DNA from: CAWIVH01 sp963839475
GTDB taxonomy: Bacteria > Acidobacteriota > UBA6911
Length of the DNA: 64,000 bases
NCBI GenBank assembly: GCA_963839475.1
Contig: CAWIVH010000013.1
Location: forward strand, 434,001-498,000
Direction: 5' to 3'
The position numbers and the translations under genes were made by a program. Under the pieces are notes generated by a model. It was not told the origin of the DNA, did no database searches, and was given only the letters and a program-made list of their open reading frames with translations. Positions 10,276 to 18,769 of the stretch are shown here, in pieces (within the stretch, counting starts at the first letter, position 1; each line of letters starts with the position of its first letter).

Positions 10276-11145
10276 CTAATGGCCAGGACTTCTGCCAGTG
10301 AGCCAGGTTTCCATATCCATCAAGCCAGGGTGGAGTTCGCGTGTTGCGGCAATATCGGCATCGAAATCCCCACGCCTGAACCAGAGCCACATTTCCACCA
10401 GATCGCTGCTTACCAGACGGCGGAACAGCCAGGTCGGCATGGTGAACTGGAACGGGTATTTGCCTTTAACTTTTTTAAAGATTTCCCGCGCCTCCTGGAT
10501 TGACTTTTCATCACCCGCGAGAGGTATGGTTTTGCCGATATAGCGGTCCGGTTCGGAAAAGACGCGGGCCGCAATCGCGCCGATATCCTCGATCGCAATC
10601 CACTTGATCCGGGTCCCAACGCCCGAAAGCTTGGCGATCATGCCCCAATTGGCCGGCGGAACATATTTTTTGTCTGTCAGGTCTTCCATGAAAACTCCCG
10701 GCCGGAGTATGGTGGCGGGAAGACCGATTTCCGCTATATGGCTCTCAATCAGGTACTTGGATTCAAAGTGCGGCACATGGGTTTTACGATCGGCTGAGAT
10801 CACCGAGGAATACACAAAATGTGTAATTCCTGCCGCTTTGGCTGCGTCAGCGATGAGCTTCCCTTGACGGATCTCGCCAGCAATCCCATTGCGGAAAAAG
10901 TCGGTGACGGCATAAACGCCGTGGGCGCCCTTCAAGGCCTGATCCAGGGATGCCCGGTCTCCCATGTTCCCCTGTATCAATTCCACACCCAGCGCCGCTA
11001 TGGCCCCGGCGGCGGGGCTTCCCGTGTTGCGCGTCAATCCTCGAACTCGCCAGCCCTGCTGCAGCAAGCGTCGTGCTGCTGCTCCACCCTGACTGCCGGT
11101 AATGCCGGTAACTAGGATCGTTTTCCCTGTCCGTTTTTGTTCCAT
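10276..11145 (-). CDS. NmrA-like NAD(P)-binding protein
   Basis: A 289-residue atypical short-chain dehydrogenase of the NmrA/HSCARG type. The dinucleotide motif GITGSQGGAAARRLL occurs at residues 14-28. Also present are QGNMGD near residue 60, GVYAVTDFF, and the central HFVYSSV with a Tyr-free active site typical of NmrA-like sensors. The C-terminal part, with EDIGAIAARVF and AGDEKSIQEA, is conserved in the family. These proteins act as redox sensors (binding NADP without catalysis) or as isoflavone-reductase-like enzymes. It is transcribed away from a secreted protein gene across an AT-rich divergent region holding a palindromic operator candidate. Confidence 0.87.
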   Translation of the reverse strand: MEQKRTGKTILVTGITGSQGGAAARRLLQQGWRVRGLTRNTGSPAAGAIAALGVELIQGNMGDRASLDQALKGAHGVYAVTDFFRNGIAGEIRQGKLIADAAKAAGITHFVYSSVISADRKTHVPHFESKYLIESHIAEIGLPATILRPGVFMEDLTDKKYVPPANWGMIAKLSGVGTRIKWIAIEDIGAIAARVFSEPDRYIGKTIPLAGDEKSIQEAREIFKKVKGKYPFQFTMPTWLFRRLVSSDLVEMWLWFRRGDFDADIAATRELHPGLMDMETWLTGRSPGH

Positions 11146-11218
11146 TTCCGCTCCATTTTAGAAAAGAGGATATTTCGAGACCATTGCCTTGGGTTTATCG
11201 CTAACTTTTATGACTATG

Positions 11219-11241
11219 ATTATGATTATAGTTATCATAAT
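11219..11241. promoter_or_regulatory. Palindromic operator candidate in divergent promoter region
   Basis: A perfect 8-base inverted repeat, ATTATGAT, with a 7-base spacer and then ATCATAAT. It lies in an AT-rich 200-base gap between the NmrA-like gene and the divergent secreted-protein gene. The geometry fits a dimeric winged-helix or TetR-type repressor, but no regulator gene is adjacent. Inference from sequence symmetry only. Confidence 0.4.
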
Positions 11242-11286
11242 ACTCACAAATTGTTGAAATAAATATCATAAATGACCATATTTGAT

Positions 11287-11315
11287 TTGATTATTTTAAA
11301 CCGACGAGATACTAT
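11287..11315 (+). promoter_or_regulatory. Sigma-70-like promoter for the secreted protein gene
   Basis: A -35 like element TTGATT (11287-11292) and a -10 like element TACTAT (11310-11315) are separated by 17 bases. The gene start at 11346 follows about 30 bases later with an AGGAGA ribosome-binding site. AT content is far above that of the neighbourhood. Confidence 0.45.
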
Positions 11316-11345
11316 CTTGGAAATCAACCTTCAGGAGATCACAAT

Positions 11346-11966
11346 ATGAAATTAGGTGCAGGTCGTTTAGCTGTGGCTGCGGTTTGTTTGGTGTTGTTTG
11401 TCGGGCCATCCTTGTTTGCTCAAAACAATTCGCATGGTTGGCCGCTTAGCTACAACGATGGAGTGGGAAGCTGGTTCGGGCGTGCCGTGCCGAAGCCCGG
11501 GGCCACGATTTGCGATCCATTCACGGCTCCTGCAGCGCAATGTCCGGTTCCCAAGGAAATCGTAATGGTTTTCACTTTCCACCGGGACGGCACTTTTATA
11601 GGGATTGACTCCAATATCTTTGCCGGAGGAAGCCACAGCACGGCGCACGGTGATTGGAATGGAGTCTGGCCGGCAGGGATCAATGCCACGTTCACGTTGC
11701 TCCAATCTGCGCCGAACGGAGTATTCATCGGTGGTTTTAAGAACCTGTTCCAGGCCAAGTTGACCGATTCGAACAAAATGGAGGGGCAGATTGACGCGTA
11801 CCTCTACTCCTACACGGATCCGAAGACTGGGGCTGCCATTGTGGATTCGGAGGGGTTGCCTACTCCGAGCCCGTTGAGCCCGCCGTCGCAGTGCACGCCG
11901 CCGGGATGCCTGCACATGGGAGTGTTCACGTTCAAGGCCCGCCGCGTAGAAGATCAGAATCCCTAA
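11346..11966 (+). CDS. Secreted protein of unknown function
   Basis: A 206-residue protein with a signal peptide ending near residue 25 (SLFAQ). The mature part is rich in Gly, Pro and aromatic residues and appears beta-rich, with segments such as FTFHRDGTFIGIDSN and GDWNGVWPAGI that resemble secreted small beta-barrel proteins of soil bacteria. Four cysteines (near residues 55, 64, 183 and 188) could form two disulfides. No known domain is recognised. A strong ribosome-binding site and a predicted promoter precede it. A hairpin terminator follows before the convergent chi-like gene. Confidence 0.75.
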   Translation: MKLGAGRLAVAAVCLVLFVGPSLFAQNNSHGWPLSYNDGVGSWFGRAVPKPGATICDPFTAPAAQCPVPKEIVMVFTFHRDGTFIGIDSNIFAGGSHSTAHGDWNGVWPAGINATFTLLQSAPNGVFIGGFKNLFQAKLTDSNKMEGQIDAYLYSYTDPKTGAAIVDSEGLPTPSPLSPPSQCTPPGCLHMGVFTFKARRVEDQNP

Positions 11967-11993
11967 ACCGCGAGATCACAAAACGAACCGAGG

Positions 11994-12048
11994 GGGCCTC
12001 CAGGTTTCAAGAGAGAAACCAGCAGATGTTTTCTCACCCTGGAGGCCC
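11994..12048. terminator. Hairpin between convergent genes
   Basis: GGGCCTCCAGG (11994-12004) and CCTGGAGGCCC (12038-12048) form a perfect 11-base stem with a 33-base loop. It lies between the stop of the secreted-protein gene and the stop of the convergent chi-like gene. It lacks a clear T-run on the plus strand, so efficient termination is uncertain. Confidence 0.55.
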
Positions 12049-12075
12049 TCCAGGTTCATCCTTTCCCCGCGGCGC

Positions 12076-12495
12076 CTATTTCTGGTATTCCACTTTGAAT
12101 CCCAGAGACCTGTAGGCGCGGAATCGATCGCGGCTTGCCTCATGACGATCGGGTGACGACCGGTCCACAAACTCGTGGACCGTCTCAAATCCTGCGGCAT
12201 ATTCCACGGGGCAGTGGCTGTCGGCGACAAGAATCGAGGCGCCGATCGGGTTGAATTCGGAGGTTACTATCACCACCGGGAGATCCGATGAAAGGCCTGG
12301 TTCCTGGATGATTTCATGCGGGATAAATGATTCCTGCTTATTGATCCACAGGATCCGATCGAGCGCGGCAGCCCGCTCAGCCCCGGCAGCAAAAACCACC
12401 ACCTTCTCACGGCCGCTGTAAGCACCCTCCACGATTTCAAAAAGGCGCCTCTCTCTGAGAGAGGGCTCGCTGTCATGGAATTTGCAGGCGCGCAT
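12076..12495 (-). CDS. holC: DNA polymerase III chi subunit-like protein
   Basis: A 139-residue protein resembling HolC, the chi subunit of the DNA polymerase III clamp loader, which contacts single-strand-binding protein. The order of features fits: an N-terminal strand (CKFHDSEPS), then VVVFAAGAERAAALDRILW, the SFIPHEI motif equivalent to the 'FLPH' of the family, and PVVIVTS further on. The length agrees with known chi proteins (about 140-150). A GGGAG ribosome-binding site precedes the ATG. In Gammaproteobacteria holC follows pepA; here it stands alone between secreted-protein genes. Symbol and function rest on recognised motifs, so confidence is moderate. Confidence 0.72.
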   Translation of the reverse strand: MRACKFHDSEPSLRERRLFEIVEGAYSGREKVVVFAAGAERAAALDRILWINKQESFIPHEIIQEPGLSSDLPVVIVTSEFNPIGASILVADSHCPVEYAAGFETVHEFVDRSSPDRHEASRDRFRAYRSLGFKVEYQK

Positions 12496-12679
12496 TCAGT
12501 ACTCCCTTGAGCCATATTGCAGCGATGAATGAAGTGCTCCGGAGAGCATTGAAGTTATCGCGACCGGATACCCAGCGCAACCCTAATCCACGTGTTTTAA
12601 GAAAAATATTAGAATGAATTAATATGATTTCCTGCGCCGTGGAATGAAGTTAGAATACGGCTCATTATTGGGAGGTCCT

Positions 12680-12808
12680 ATGGAATGGGTTATTGGCTGT
12701 CTGCTGGTGATCACGATTATCGCTGTGTATTTCCCTATAGCTTATCTTCGTTTAAGCAACAAGATGTTGAAGATCATGGAACAGGTCGAAATTAACACCC
12801 GCAAATAG
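12680..12808 (+). CDS. Small single-span membrane protein (42 residues)
   Basis: A short gene with a well placed ribosome-binding site (GGGAGGT, about 5 bases upstream). It begins MEWVIGCLLVITIIAVY, a hydrophobic N-terminal span of about 22 residues, followed by a short amphipathic, positively charged tail that ends NTRK. A good rho-independent terminator starts 35 bases after the stop, so this looks like a complete monocistronic unit. Function unknown; single-span proteins of this size often modulate membrane enzymes or stress responses. Confidence 0.65.
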   Translation: MEWVIGCLLVITIIAVYFPIAYLRLSNKMLKIMEQVEINTRK

Positions 12809-12842
12809 CGGCACCCTGCCATTTGATATTCGGATCGGAAAG

Positions 12843-12889
12843 CGGGCACTCTTACTCTTGAAGAGAGATGGGTGCCCGTTTCTGTTTTT
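12843..12889 (+). terminator. Rho-independent terminator after the small membrane gene
   Basis: Stem CGGGCAC (12843-12849) and GTGCCCG (12872-12878), a 22-base loop, followed by the T-rich tract TTTCTGTTTTT. Confidence 0.75.
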
Positions 12890-13032
12890 CGCGCACCAAT
12901 CGAAGGAGGGCCCAGCTGGGGTCCGCAGAGCGGACAGGCGCAGTTAATAGGAGACCTACAACCTGGAAGTTGGCGGGCATCAGGGGCAGGTGGCAATGCA
13001 AAACTCCATCTTGTTCCAGCTATACGCTCGCG

Positions 13033-13308
13033 TTACCCTCCAGCATGTGAAGCAACCAGAATGCCTCCAATGAGGGCCAGAATCCCCACAGCTGCCAGCA
13101 TGATCGCCAAGCCATAGCCTATGGTGCGATGAACCTGCTCCGGCTTGGATACAATCTCCAGGCTGTCCACCACGCTAATGGACTGAAGTTCATCAAAGCG
13201 GATAGTCCTGTCTTGAATATTGCCGTATTGGAGAACTTGAAGGCTTATTTCCTCGTCTGCTGTTTTGAACCAGTCGGAAATGGAGTTTTCCCCCTTTTGA
13301 GTCAGCAT
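13033..13308 (-). CDS. Hypothetical protein with C-terminal membrane span
   Basis: A 91-residue open reading frame. Residues 1-60 are hydrophilic and beta-like (EISLQVLQYGNIQD, IRFDELQSISVVDSLEIV), while residues 63-87 form one hydrophobic span (IGYGLAIMLAAVGILALIGGIL). This layout suggests a small tail-anchored protein. No clear ribosome-binding site is visible before the ATG, so the start may be wrong or the frame may be part of a degenerate gene. No family recognised. It lies on the same strand as the neighbouring TPR protein but is separated from it by about 90 bases. Confidence 0.45.
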   Translation of the reverse strand: MLTQKGENSISDWFKTADEEISLQVLQYGNIQDRTIRFDELQSISVVDSLEIVSKPEQVHRTIGYGLAIMLAAVGILALIGGILVASHAGG

Positions 13309-13395
13309 TAGCCCAAACGGAGGAAAGCTTGAATGTGAAGAGTCGAAAACAATACAGTCCCGGGGAATGATTTCTTCTTTCTGCCGATCCGTGTG

Positions 13396-14184
13396 TTACT
13401 TCCACTCGCCGCAGGGGCGGGGTGTGGTTCCGGCCTCCGGGGGCAGCGAGAATCTGCGGGCATCGATGGCGCGCTTCCGCTCCTCCGCAGCCCGCCCTGC
13501 GAGATAGGAAGAGCGCACCGCCTGTTGAGAGGAAGCTCCTCCGGAAATGATCGCCATGTTCGTGAGATGCCGGATTCGTGCCTTGTCCGCTTGAAAAACG
13601 TAGTCTCGCTGCTTCTGCTGCGCCACCTTTACAAATTCACGCTTAAAAAGCACGCCTGGGGAAGCCGTTTCGCGGATCGGTATCATAGACCATGAAACAA
13701 CCGTGCTCGCTCCATCGACGCGAGTTATGTTCTCCGTGATCATCATCTTTGTTTCATGGCTGATGTTCTGCATCTCAAATTTGAGCCAGTAAAGCTCCTT
13801 TAAATCCGCCTCTGAAATGCGAACGCGTGAATAGAGCTCCTGGAAACGGGGATCGTTTCGAATAGGCTTCAGATCGGCATCCTGCTGGATGGCAATGCAA
13901 TCATCAAATCCGGATTGAATGGCCTGCTCCAGCATAACCAGCGCCCGCTGTGTATTCCCCAACGCGGAGTACATGGTGGCAATTTCAAATTCCACGGGGC
14001 CCCGCAAAGCCTTGGGCGCTTGTTGAAGATACTTTTCGTAACTCGCAATGGCTTCCGGATACTGCTTGTTTTGCACAAGCTCCAGAATCGGCAGAAGCTG
14101 CTGCCACTCATCCGCAGCAACAACCGGGCCTGGAACTCCATGGATCAACAGGCAACTGACGACAAGAGCCGGCAATCTGAACAT
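13396..14184 (-). CDS. Secreted TPR-repeat protein
   Basis: A 262-residue protein with a signal peptide (about residues 1-23, ending VVAA). Residues about 25-120 contain two or three tetratricopeptide-type helices: YPEAIASYEKYLQQAP, FEIATMYSALGNTQRALVMLEQAI and a degenerate third unit ending near the LKPIRNDPRFQEL segment, a common TPR-domain end. The C-terminal half has an alpha-helical, charged sequence of unknown function with a Gly/Ser-rich turn. It probably mediates protein contacts in the periplasm. The start is supported by GGAGG four bases upstream of the ATG. The last 25 residues are rich in Arg and Pro. Confidence 0.75.
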   Translation of the reverse strand: MFRLPALVVSCLLIHGVPGPVVAADEWQQLLPILELVQNKQYPEAIASYEKYLQQAPKALRGPVEFEIATMYSALGNTQRALVMLEQAIQSGFDDCIAIQQDADLKPIRNDPRFQELYSRVRISEADLKELYWLKFEMQNISHETKMMITENITRVDGASTVVSWSMIPIRETASPGVLFKREFVKVAQQKQRDYVFQADKARIRHLTNMAIISGGASSQQAVRSSYLAGRAAEERKRAIDARRFSLPPEAGTTPRPCGEWK

Positions 14185-14524
14185 GATTTTCCTCCTGCCT
14201 TATGTAACAGACAGTGTAAAGCAGGAGGGAAACTGATGAGTGAACTTTCTGCACGAGCCAGCCTACTTTCAGAAGCGCAACCTCTTTCACGAATAGCCGC
14301 ACAACTCTATGGGCTCTCGATTCCTCCGAAGTCCTTGCAGGAAAGAATCCCGCTTCATGCTGATCGACCTGTCTGTTGGCCCCCAAGCATTCCCGCCAAC
14401 TGCCGCGGATTCAGCTGGTCATGGCCGGGCACCACAATTACAATGACGGCAATCGAGGGCCATATTCAAAGATCCTCGCTTCGATGATTAATCGTCCTCT
14501 GAATCCCGTATTTGGAGAGAAGCC
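14185..14524. other. Divergent intergenic region without recognisable gene
   Basis: A 340-base gap between the TPR gene and the secreted carboxypeptidase-regulatory-like gene, which point away from each other. Promoters for both must lie here. No repeats, hairpins or coding signals stand out. Confidence 0.5.
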
Positions 14525-15265
14525 ATGAAACGTTGCCTGGCCATTATGCTTATTTGCCCGATCACCTTAATTGTGTCGTGGGTGCCGTTGGCTGCCGGTG
14601 CAGAACGCGTGCGAATCCACGGGATGGTGACCGACTTCAACGGCATGCCGCAAGAAGGCGTCGTCGTGCACTTAAAGAACGAAAGCTTCGACAATCTCTA
14701 CTCCACGCAATCCGACAAGAATGGGGCTTACGAGTTAATCGTTAAGCCGGCAGTCTACTTCTCCATGTATGCCATTCGGGAGGCGGAATACGGCAAGACG
14801 CGGCTCGAATACTGGGCTTGGAATATACCGGCGTTGTCGGACCTCGAGATCAACCCGCAGTATGAGAAACTCGAGGTGTACGCGCTTAACGCATTCAAGC
14901 CGCAGGTAACGCCCCATGAGACTTTCATGGTCTACGTCAGGCCGATGAGCCTCAGTAAGCAGGTCTCAAAGTACGGGCCGGGCGTGAAGCCAAATACGAA
15001 GCCGGGCGACCTCGTGGACATCGCGCCTGCAAACCTGGAGGCTAAGGACCTCGATCTCCGCGTGAACGGTAAACCCACCCGTATCGTGTCGGTAAGTAAG
15101 GTGAAAGAGTATGCACGAGGAATTTATTTATTTGGTTACCTCCTGCAGGGCGAGGCGACGGCCGGAACCACAGGGCCAATACCGGGATACGATCTGATCA
15201 CTCTGATCGTGAAGGATCCGGAGACGGGGGACACCGGTAGGGGTGACTACTTCTACCGGCGATAG
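14525..15265 (+). CDS. Secreted protein with carboxypeptidase-regulatory-like N-terminal domain
   Basis: A 246-residue protein with a signal peptide ending near residue 27 (AAGA). Residues about 28-100 match the carboxypeptidase regulatory-like beta-sandwich: IHGMVTDFNGMPQEGVVV, then DKNGAYELIVKPAVYFS. The remainder, with PQVTPHETFMVYVRPMSL and a duplicated beta-rich part, is of unknown fold. Such domains occur in secreted or outer-membrane-associated proteins, often in TonB-linked systems, but no TonB box is seen. A GGAGAGAAGCC sequence precedes the ATG. It is followed by 500 bases without gene. Confidence 0.72.
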   Translation: MKRCLAIMLICPITLIVSWVPLAAGAERVRIHGMVTDFNGMPQEGVVVHLKNESFDNLYSTQSDKNGAYELIVKPAVYFSMYAIREAEYGKTRLEYWAWNIPALSDLEINPQYEKLEVYALNAFKPQVTPHETFMVYVRPMSLSKQVSKYGPGVKPNTKPGDLVDIAPANLEAKDLDLRVNGKPTRIVSVSKVKEYARGIYLFGYLLQGEATAGTTGPIPGYDLITLIVKDPETGDTGRGDYFYRR

Positions 15266-15767
15266 GCGCGGTCATCGCTTTAGCGGTTTTAAGCGGACAG
15301 GTTCTTCCCGCACCGGCCTCTCCAAACGGATCCGCTGATCGCATGCCACTTACCGCCTTGCCGATTCTGCCGAGTATGATTCCCAAACGGGCATGTGGGA
15401 AAGTGAGGTGCCAGTGGATGTAGCAGGATCGGCTTCTTGAAGGCTGAAACTCGGCGATCCTGACCCAGTGCGATTATTCCTGATCCTGGAATTAGGTTGT
15501 GTAACTGTTTTCGTTTGGCTGACATTCTCGAACGGTATCGCCTGCGACGCTGTACACCTGCCGCCGCCGCTAGAGTCGCCGAAATGTCGAGAACGAGGTT
15601 CTGCCTTGATCTGGGCCACGCTGAGATCGTTGATCCTAGCCGATTAAAATGGGAAAAGATCGAGGCCGGATCTCGCGTGGGTTACTGATCCCGACCTTGA
15701 GGCTCACGTGAACCTGCGTGTCATGCGCTGATGTAGATTCGGACGGGCTGGATCATTTCAGAGATTT
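15266..15767. other. Non-coding stretch next to integrase remnant
   Basis: About 500 bases with no convincing reading frame. It may be the decayed 5' part of the integrase gene that follows; I could not align it to an integrase N-terminus. Confidence 0.4.
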
Positions 15768-16248
15768 TTGTGGACCGTATGGCAAGTAAACATTCTGAAG
15801 CCATGCCATCGCAATCCTACTGCTTTCGGCTTAATTACGGGATGGATGAACAGTGAGATTCTGGGCCTGCAATGGCGGCAGGTGACATCGGAGCCGAAAC
15901 GGCCTCCCTCGACCCCGGCACCGAGAAGAACCATGAAGGAAGAATTTTCCATTAGCGGGTGAGCTTCGATCCGTCCTGGCCGATCAGTGGACAAAGGCTG
16001 ATGCCTTGAGGGAGAAGGGATCGATTACCCCGTGGGTTTTCTTCTGTGAAGAGAAGGGCAGACGCCGGGGACGCCAGATCGGAGACTTCAAAAAGAACTG
16101 GAACACCGCCTGCGAAAAGGCTGGATTACCTGCCAGGATCTTTCAAGACCTCCGAAGGACCGCAGTCAGGAGCCTTGTTCGTGCAGGCGTCCCCGAGAGG
16201 GTAGCCATGCAGTTGACGGGACATAAGACCCGGTCGGTATTCGAACGG
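15768..16248 (+). pseudogene. Tyrosine recombinase (phage-type integrase) remnant
   Basis: The catalytic half of a site-specific tyrosine recombinase, broken. Around 15840 the text reads TGWMNSEILGLQWRQV, the family's first catalytic-Arg region with the Arg lost. A one-base insertion near 15960 shifts the frame. The second frame then gives ELRSVLADQWTKADALREKG, PWVFFCEEKG, and DLRRTAVRSLVRAGVPERVA with MQLTGHKTRSVFER, the second catalytic Arg and His box. Integrity ends at 16248, where the family's 'FERY' continues as FERHTG, so the catalytic Tyr is missing. The sequence there joins the tail of an Hcp-like gene read from the other strand. It cannot be active. Confidence 0.85.
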
Positions 16249-16562
16249 CACACGGGCATGTGTGTCCCTTTGAGGGCAGCTTCACGTAATTTTGGACTGG
16301 CTGCGTCCCAAACTTTCGTAATTTGAAACGGAGAGTAGGTCGCCTTGACATTCCTTCCCTGAGCGTCAAGTGGCGGTCCTGCTAGAGCTTCTGATATTCC
16401 CAAGGCATCGACCCAGTCCTTATGGTTCTCATCAATTGCATTGCCTTTGATATCTCCGAAATTGACAAATATCGCCGGTCCTGCTGCTGAAGCAATCGAG
16501 GGCAGGCCGAGTATGGTAAGCAGTACTACAAAACAGCCAATACTCCACATTTTCCTCTTCAT
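16143..16562 (-). pseudogene. Secreted Hcp-like protein, 3'-truncated
   Basis: The first ~100 codons (16562 down to about 16250) encode a signal peptide (MKRKMWSIGCFVVLLTILGL, cleavage after ASAA) and an Hcp-family tube-protein core: IFVNFGDIKGNAIDENHKDW, VKATYSPFQITKVWDAASPK and LREAALKGTHM. Family members are about 160 residues, so roughly the last third is absent. Beyond GTHM the frame runs on as reverse complement of integrase sequence, giving nonsense to the stop at 16143. The gene is therefore truncated by the same event that removed the integrase's end. Secreted Hcp-like proteins with a signal peptide, not linked to a T6SS cluster, occur in Acidobacteriota. A GGAGGCGC site precedes the ATG. 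Confidence 0.78.
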
Positions 16563-17407
16563 AATTGCGCCTCCGTTTTTTAGTTCGACACAAAATGTGC
16601 AGTTTATTGAACGGTTTTTGCTGAATGGCAGTCTGACCATTGGAAGGGGTGATGGAAGTTGAACGCTCACAGGAACAAGAAGTCGCATGGCGCATGATCC
16701 CGCATTTGAGCAAAGTCAGTTTTGTGGGGAGTTGACAATAAACCCGCCCAGGAACGGATGTCAATGGATTTATTAGGCGAATTTAATGTGGCTTTTTTTG
16801 GTCATGCCTGATCCCGCACCTGCGATTTTACCTATCCCTCCAACGCCCGTTTCAGGCAATACGCCAGAAAGCCGTACGACGATTTCCAGCGGAAAAGCAT
16901 GACTGTCTATTGATAATGATCATGGGAGGTGCCAGGCTGACTTCCCGGAATCAAAACATCCCATTCAAGCCAGAGCCAGAGGAAGCGGACAGTTCTGATG
17001 AGGAAAAGTGAAAGGGCCAGAAAGCAATCGTACCCTCCAGCCCCCTCTATGAGAGAATAGAGCTACCCAGGTAGTTTTCCGAGAGGCGCGAATATTTCAG
17101 TACAAATGCAGGGAAGCATCATAATTCGTTAGCCATCCTCAGAAAAGCTGTGCTACAATAATCAATACCGCGCTTCCCCTCTGCGGTTCTTTGCAGTTCT
17201 TCATTTTGGATGGCAGGTAACTGGAGTGCACGTAATGCCTTTACCTGCAATTGTCATGGCCCTGCCTTCGTTTCTTCTGGGTTCAGTTCCGGCATTTTCC
17301 GATTCTATTCTTTTGAATCCAATAGCAGAGCAATTCACATTTCGAAAAAGCCTTAAGAGAATATCCGTATCGTTTTTCAATCTACCCTTATTAACCAAGG
17401 AGGATAT
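16563..17407. other. Gene-poor stretch upstream of a secreted-protein gene
   Basis: About 850 bases without supported gene. Short frames here have no family signal and no ribosome-binding site. The last 100 bases are AT-rich and probably hold the promoter of the gene at 17408. Confidence 0.45.
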
Positions 17408-17989
17408 ATGAAGAGGGCAATGGTCGTTGCCTTGGCCTGTTTGTTCATGGCTGGCTTGGGCATCGCAAAAGTAGGTGAGGTACAGGTTGGCACATTTGAT
17501 GTAAAAGACGATGTTAAGTTCTGGACCGAAATGCTAAAGGGCGGTGGTCCCGGCCAACCCGGGAACACTCTAACAGCCGTGGGGGACGGTTTCCTCTTCG
17601 ATCATGCAACGCTCTCCGGTGGTGGATGGGGGACCGGGAACATCGATGGGTTTGATTACAACTACAGCACACACTATGAGGGAGGCGACCTGACCCTCGG
17701 CCCAAACGGCCCCTGGTACGCACCGAAAACACCGGGCGGAAGCATAAAGGTCCGCAACGTCACTACCACGAACTACAACTTAATAACCACGTCTGACCCT
17801 TTTAACCTCAATTTCTACCTCAAAATAGAAGGCGAATTTGTCACCAAAGGCGGCATCTCATACCACGTTGTCGTGGCGGTCAAATACGCTGGCACTCCCG
17901 AGGTTAAATACGATACTGACGGCGCTCCGGTATTTATGAAAGGAACAGTCTTCGACTCAGCTTCAATCGCGATTAGCCAAAATCCATAG
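17408..17989 (+). CDS. Secreted protein of unknown function
   Basis: A 193-residue protein with a signal peptide (MKRAMVVALACLFMAGLGIA, cleavage near residue 20). The mature part is rich in Gly, Asn, Thr and aromatic residues and predicted all-beta, with segments such as LSGGGWGTGNIDGFDYN, GGSIKVRNVTTTNYN and FNLNFYLKIEGEF. No catalytic or binding motif is seen. AAGGAGGATAT before the ATG is an excellent ribosome-binding site, and a rho-independent terminator follows within 70 bases, so it forms a single-gene unit. It lies between two integrase remnants and could be cargo of a former island. Confidence 0.7.
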   Translation: MKRAMVVALACLFMAGLGIAKVGEVQVGTFDVKDDVKFWTEMLKGGGPGQPGNTLTAVGDGFLFDHATLSGGGWGTGNIDGFDYNYSTHYEGGDLTLGPNGPWYAPKTPGGSIKVRNVTTTNYNLITTSDPFNLNFYLKIEGEFVTKGGISYHVVVAVKYAGTPEVKYDTDGAPVFMKGTVFDSASIAISQNP

Positions 17990-18057
17990 TTGGAATGGGT
18001 GGCATGCGGATGAGGATCCGCTAACATTCGAGCCTATTTCACAATTCGGCATCCAAG

Positions 18058-18091
18058 GGAGCCATTCTTCGGATTGGCTCCTTTTATTTTG
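18058..18091 (+). terminator. Rho-independent terminator
   Basis: GGAGCCA (18058-18064) and TGGCTCC (18075-18081) with a 10-base loop, then TTTTATTTTG. It follows the secreted-protein gene by about 70 bases. Confidence 0.8.
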
Positions 18092-18514
18092 TAAAGCCCA
18101 GCCATGGGTTCCACTCCAGTTACAAGGAATCCGCTAGAAGGCGACGGAATCATATTCTAAGGCGCAGACCGTTCCCATTGAATGTTAGTGCGGGATGTTC
18201 GGGATTTGTCGGTGTCGGCAATTCGTAGTGGACCCCCTCTATCTAAAGTCCTATATTTCACATTATTAAAACTACTTATTTGAAGAATGGGACTCGTTTA
18301 TGCTTGCCACGTCGTCCCCCCATGAGCTCGATATCAGTCGGATAGCTCCGACATACGAAATAGTTGCTTGTGGAAGTGTTTGAAGATTCAACCCCTTGGT
18401 GCATCGGGACGAGTTTTTCCCCCTTGGGTAGCCCTGACCCTCTCTTTGGGCAATTGGTGTTTATCTGCATGGAGGAATGAAGATGACTATGCCAGTCTGC
18501 ATGCCACTCAAAAG
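18092..18514. other. Gene-free scar region before the second integrase remnant
   Basis: About 420 bases with no supported gene. In-frame sequence upstream of the remnant contains no recognisable integrase N-terminus. Confidence 0.4.
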
Positions 18515-18740
18515 AACGCGTTGTGCATTACTGCCAAAGCGATCAGGATATCTAAGCTTGCTGGCGTGAGCTTCCATACCCTTCGAGATTCGGCGGCAAG
18601 TCACCTTGTTATGGCTGGCGTGGATCTGGCTACGGTGAGGGAGATCCTCCGGCACAAGTCCATTGAGATGACCTTGAGATAGGTTCACCTTGCAGGTAAT
18701 CACAAAAAAGGGGCGATGGATGCACTCCAGAATGCGCTTG
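18515..18740 (+). pseudogene. Tyrosine recombinase remnant, catalytic Tyr codon is amber
   Basis: A C-terminal fragment of a XerC/D- or phage-type tyrosine recombinase. Visible are KAIRISKLAGVSFHTLRDSA, then ASHLVMAGVDLATVREIL and RHKSIEMTLR, the second Arg box and His/Arg box of the family. The next codon, where family members have the nucleophilic Tyr followed by 'SHL', is TAG (18680-18682), after which the frame continues VHLAGNHKKGAMDALQNAL, the normal end of the family. So one substitution replaced the catalytic Tyr by a stop, on top of an N-terminal deletion. It lies about 120 bases from tRNA-Arg, a common integrase target. Confidence 0.82.
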
Positions 18741-18769
18741 CCGGGCAAATTCTGGGAAGGACGCTAAAA

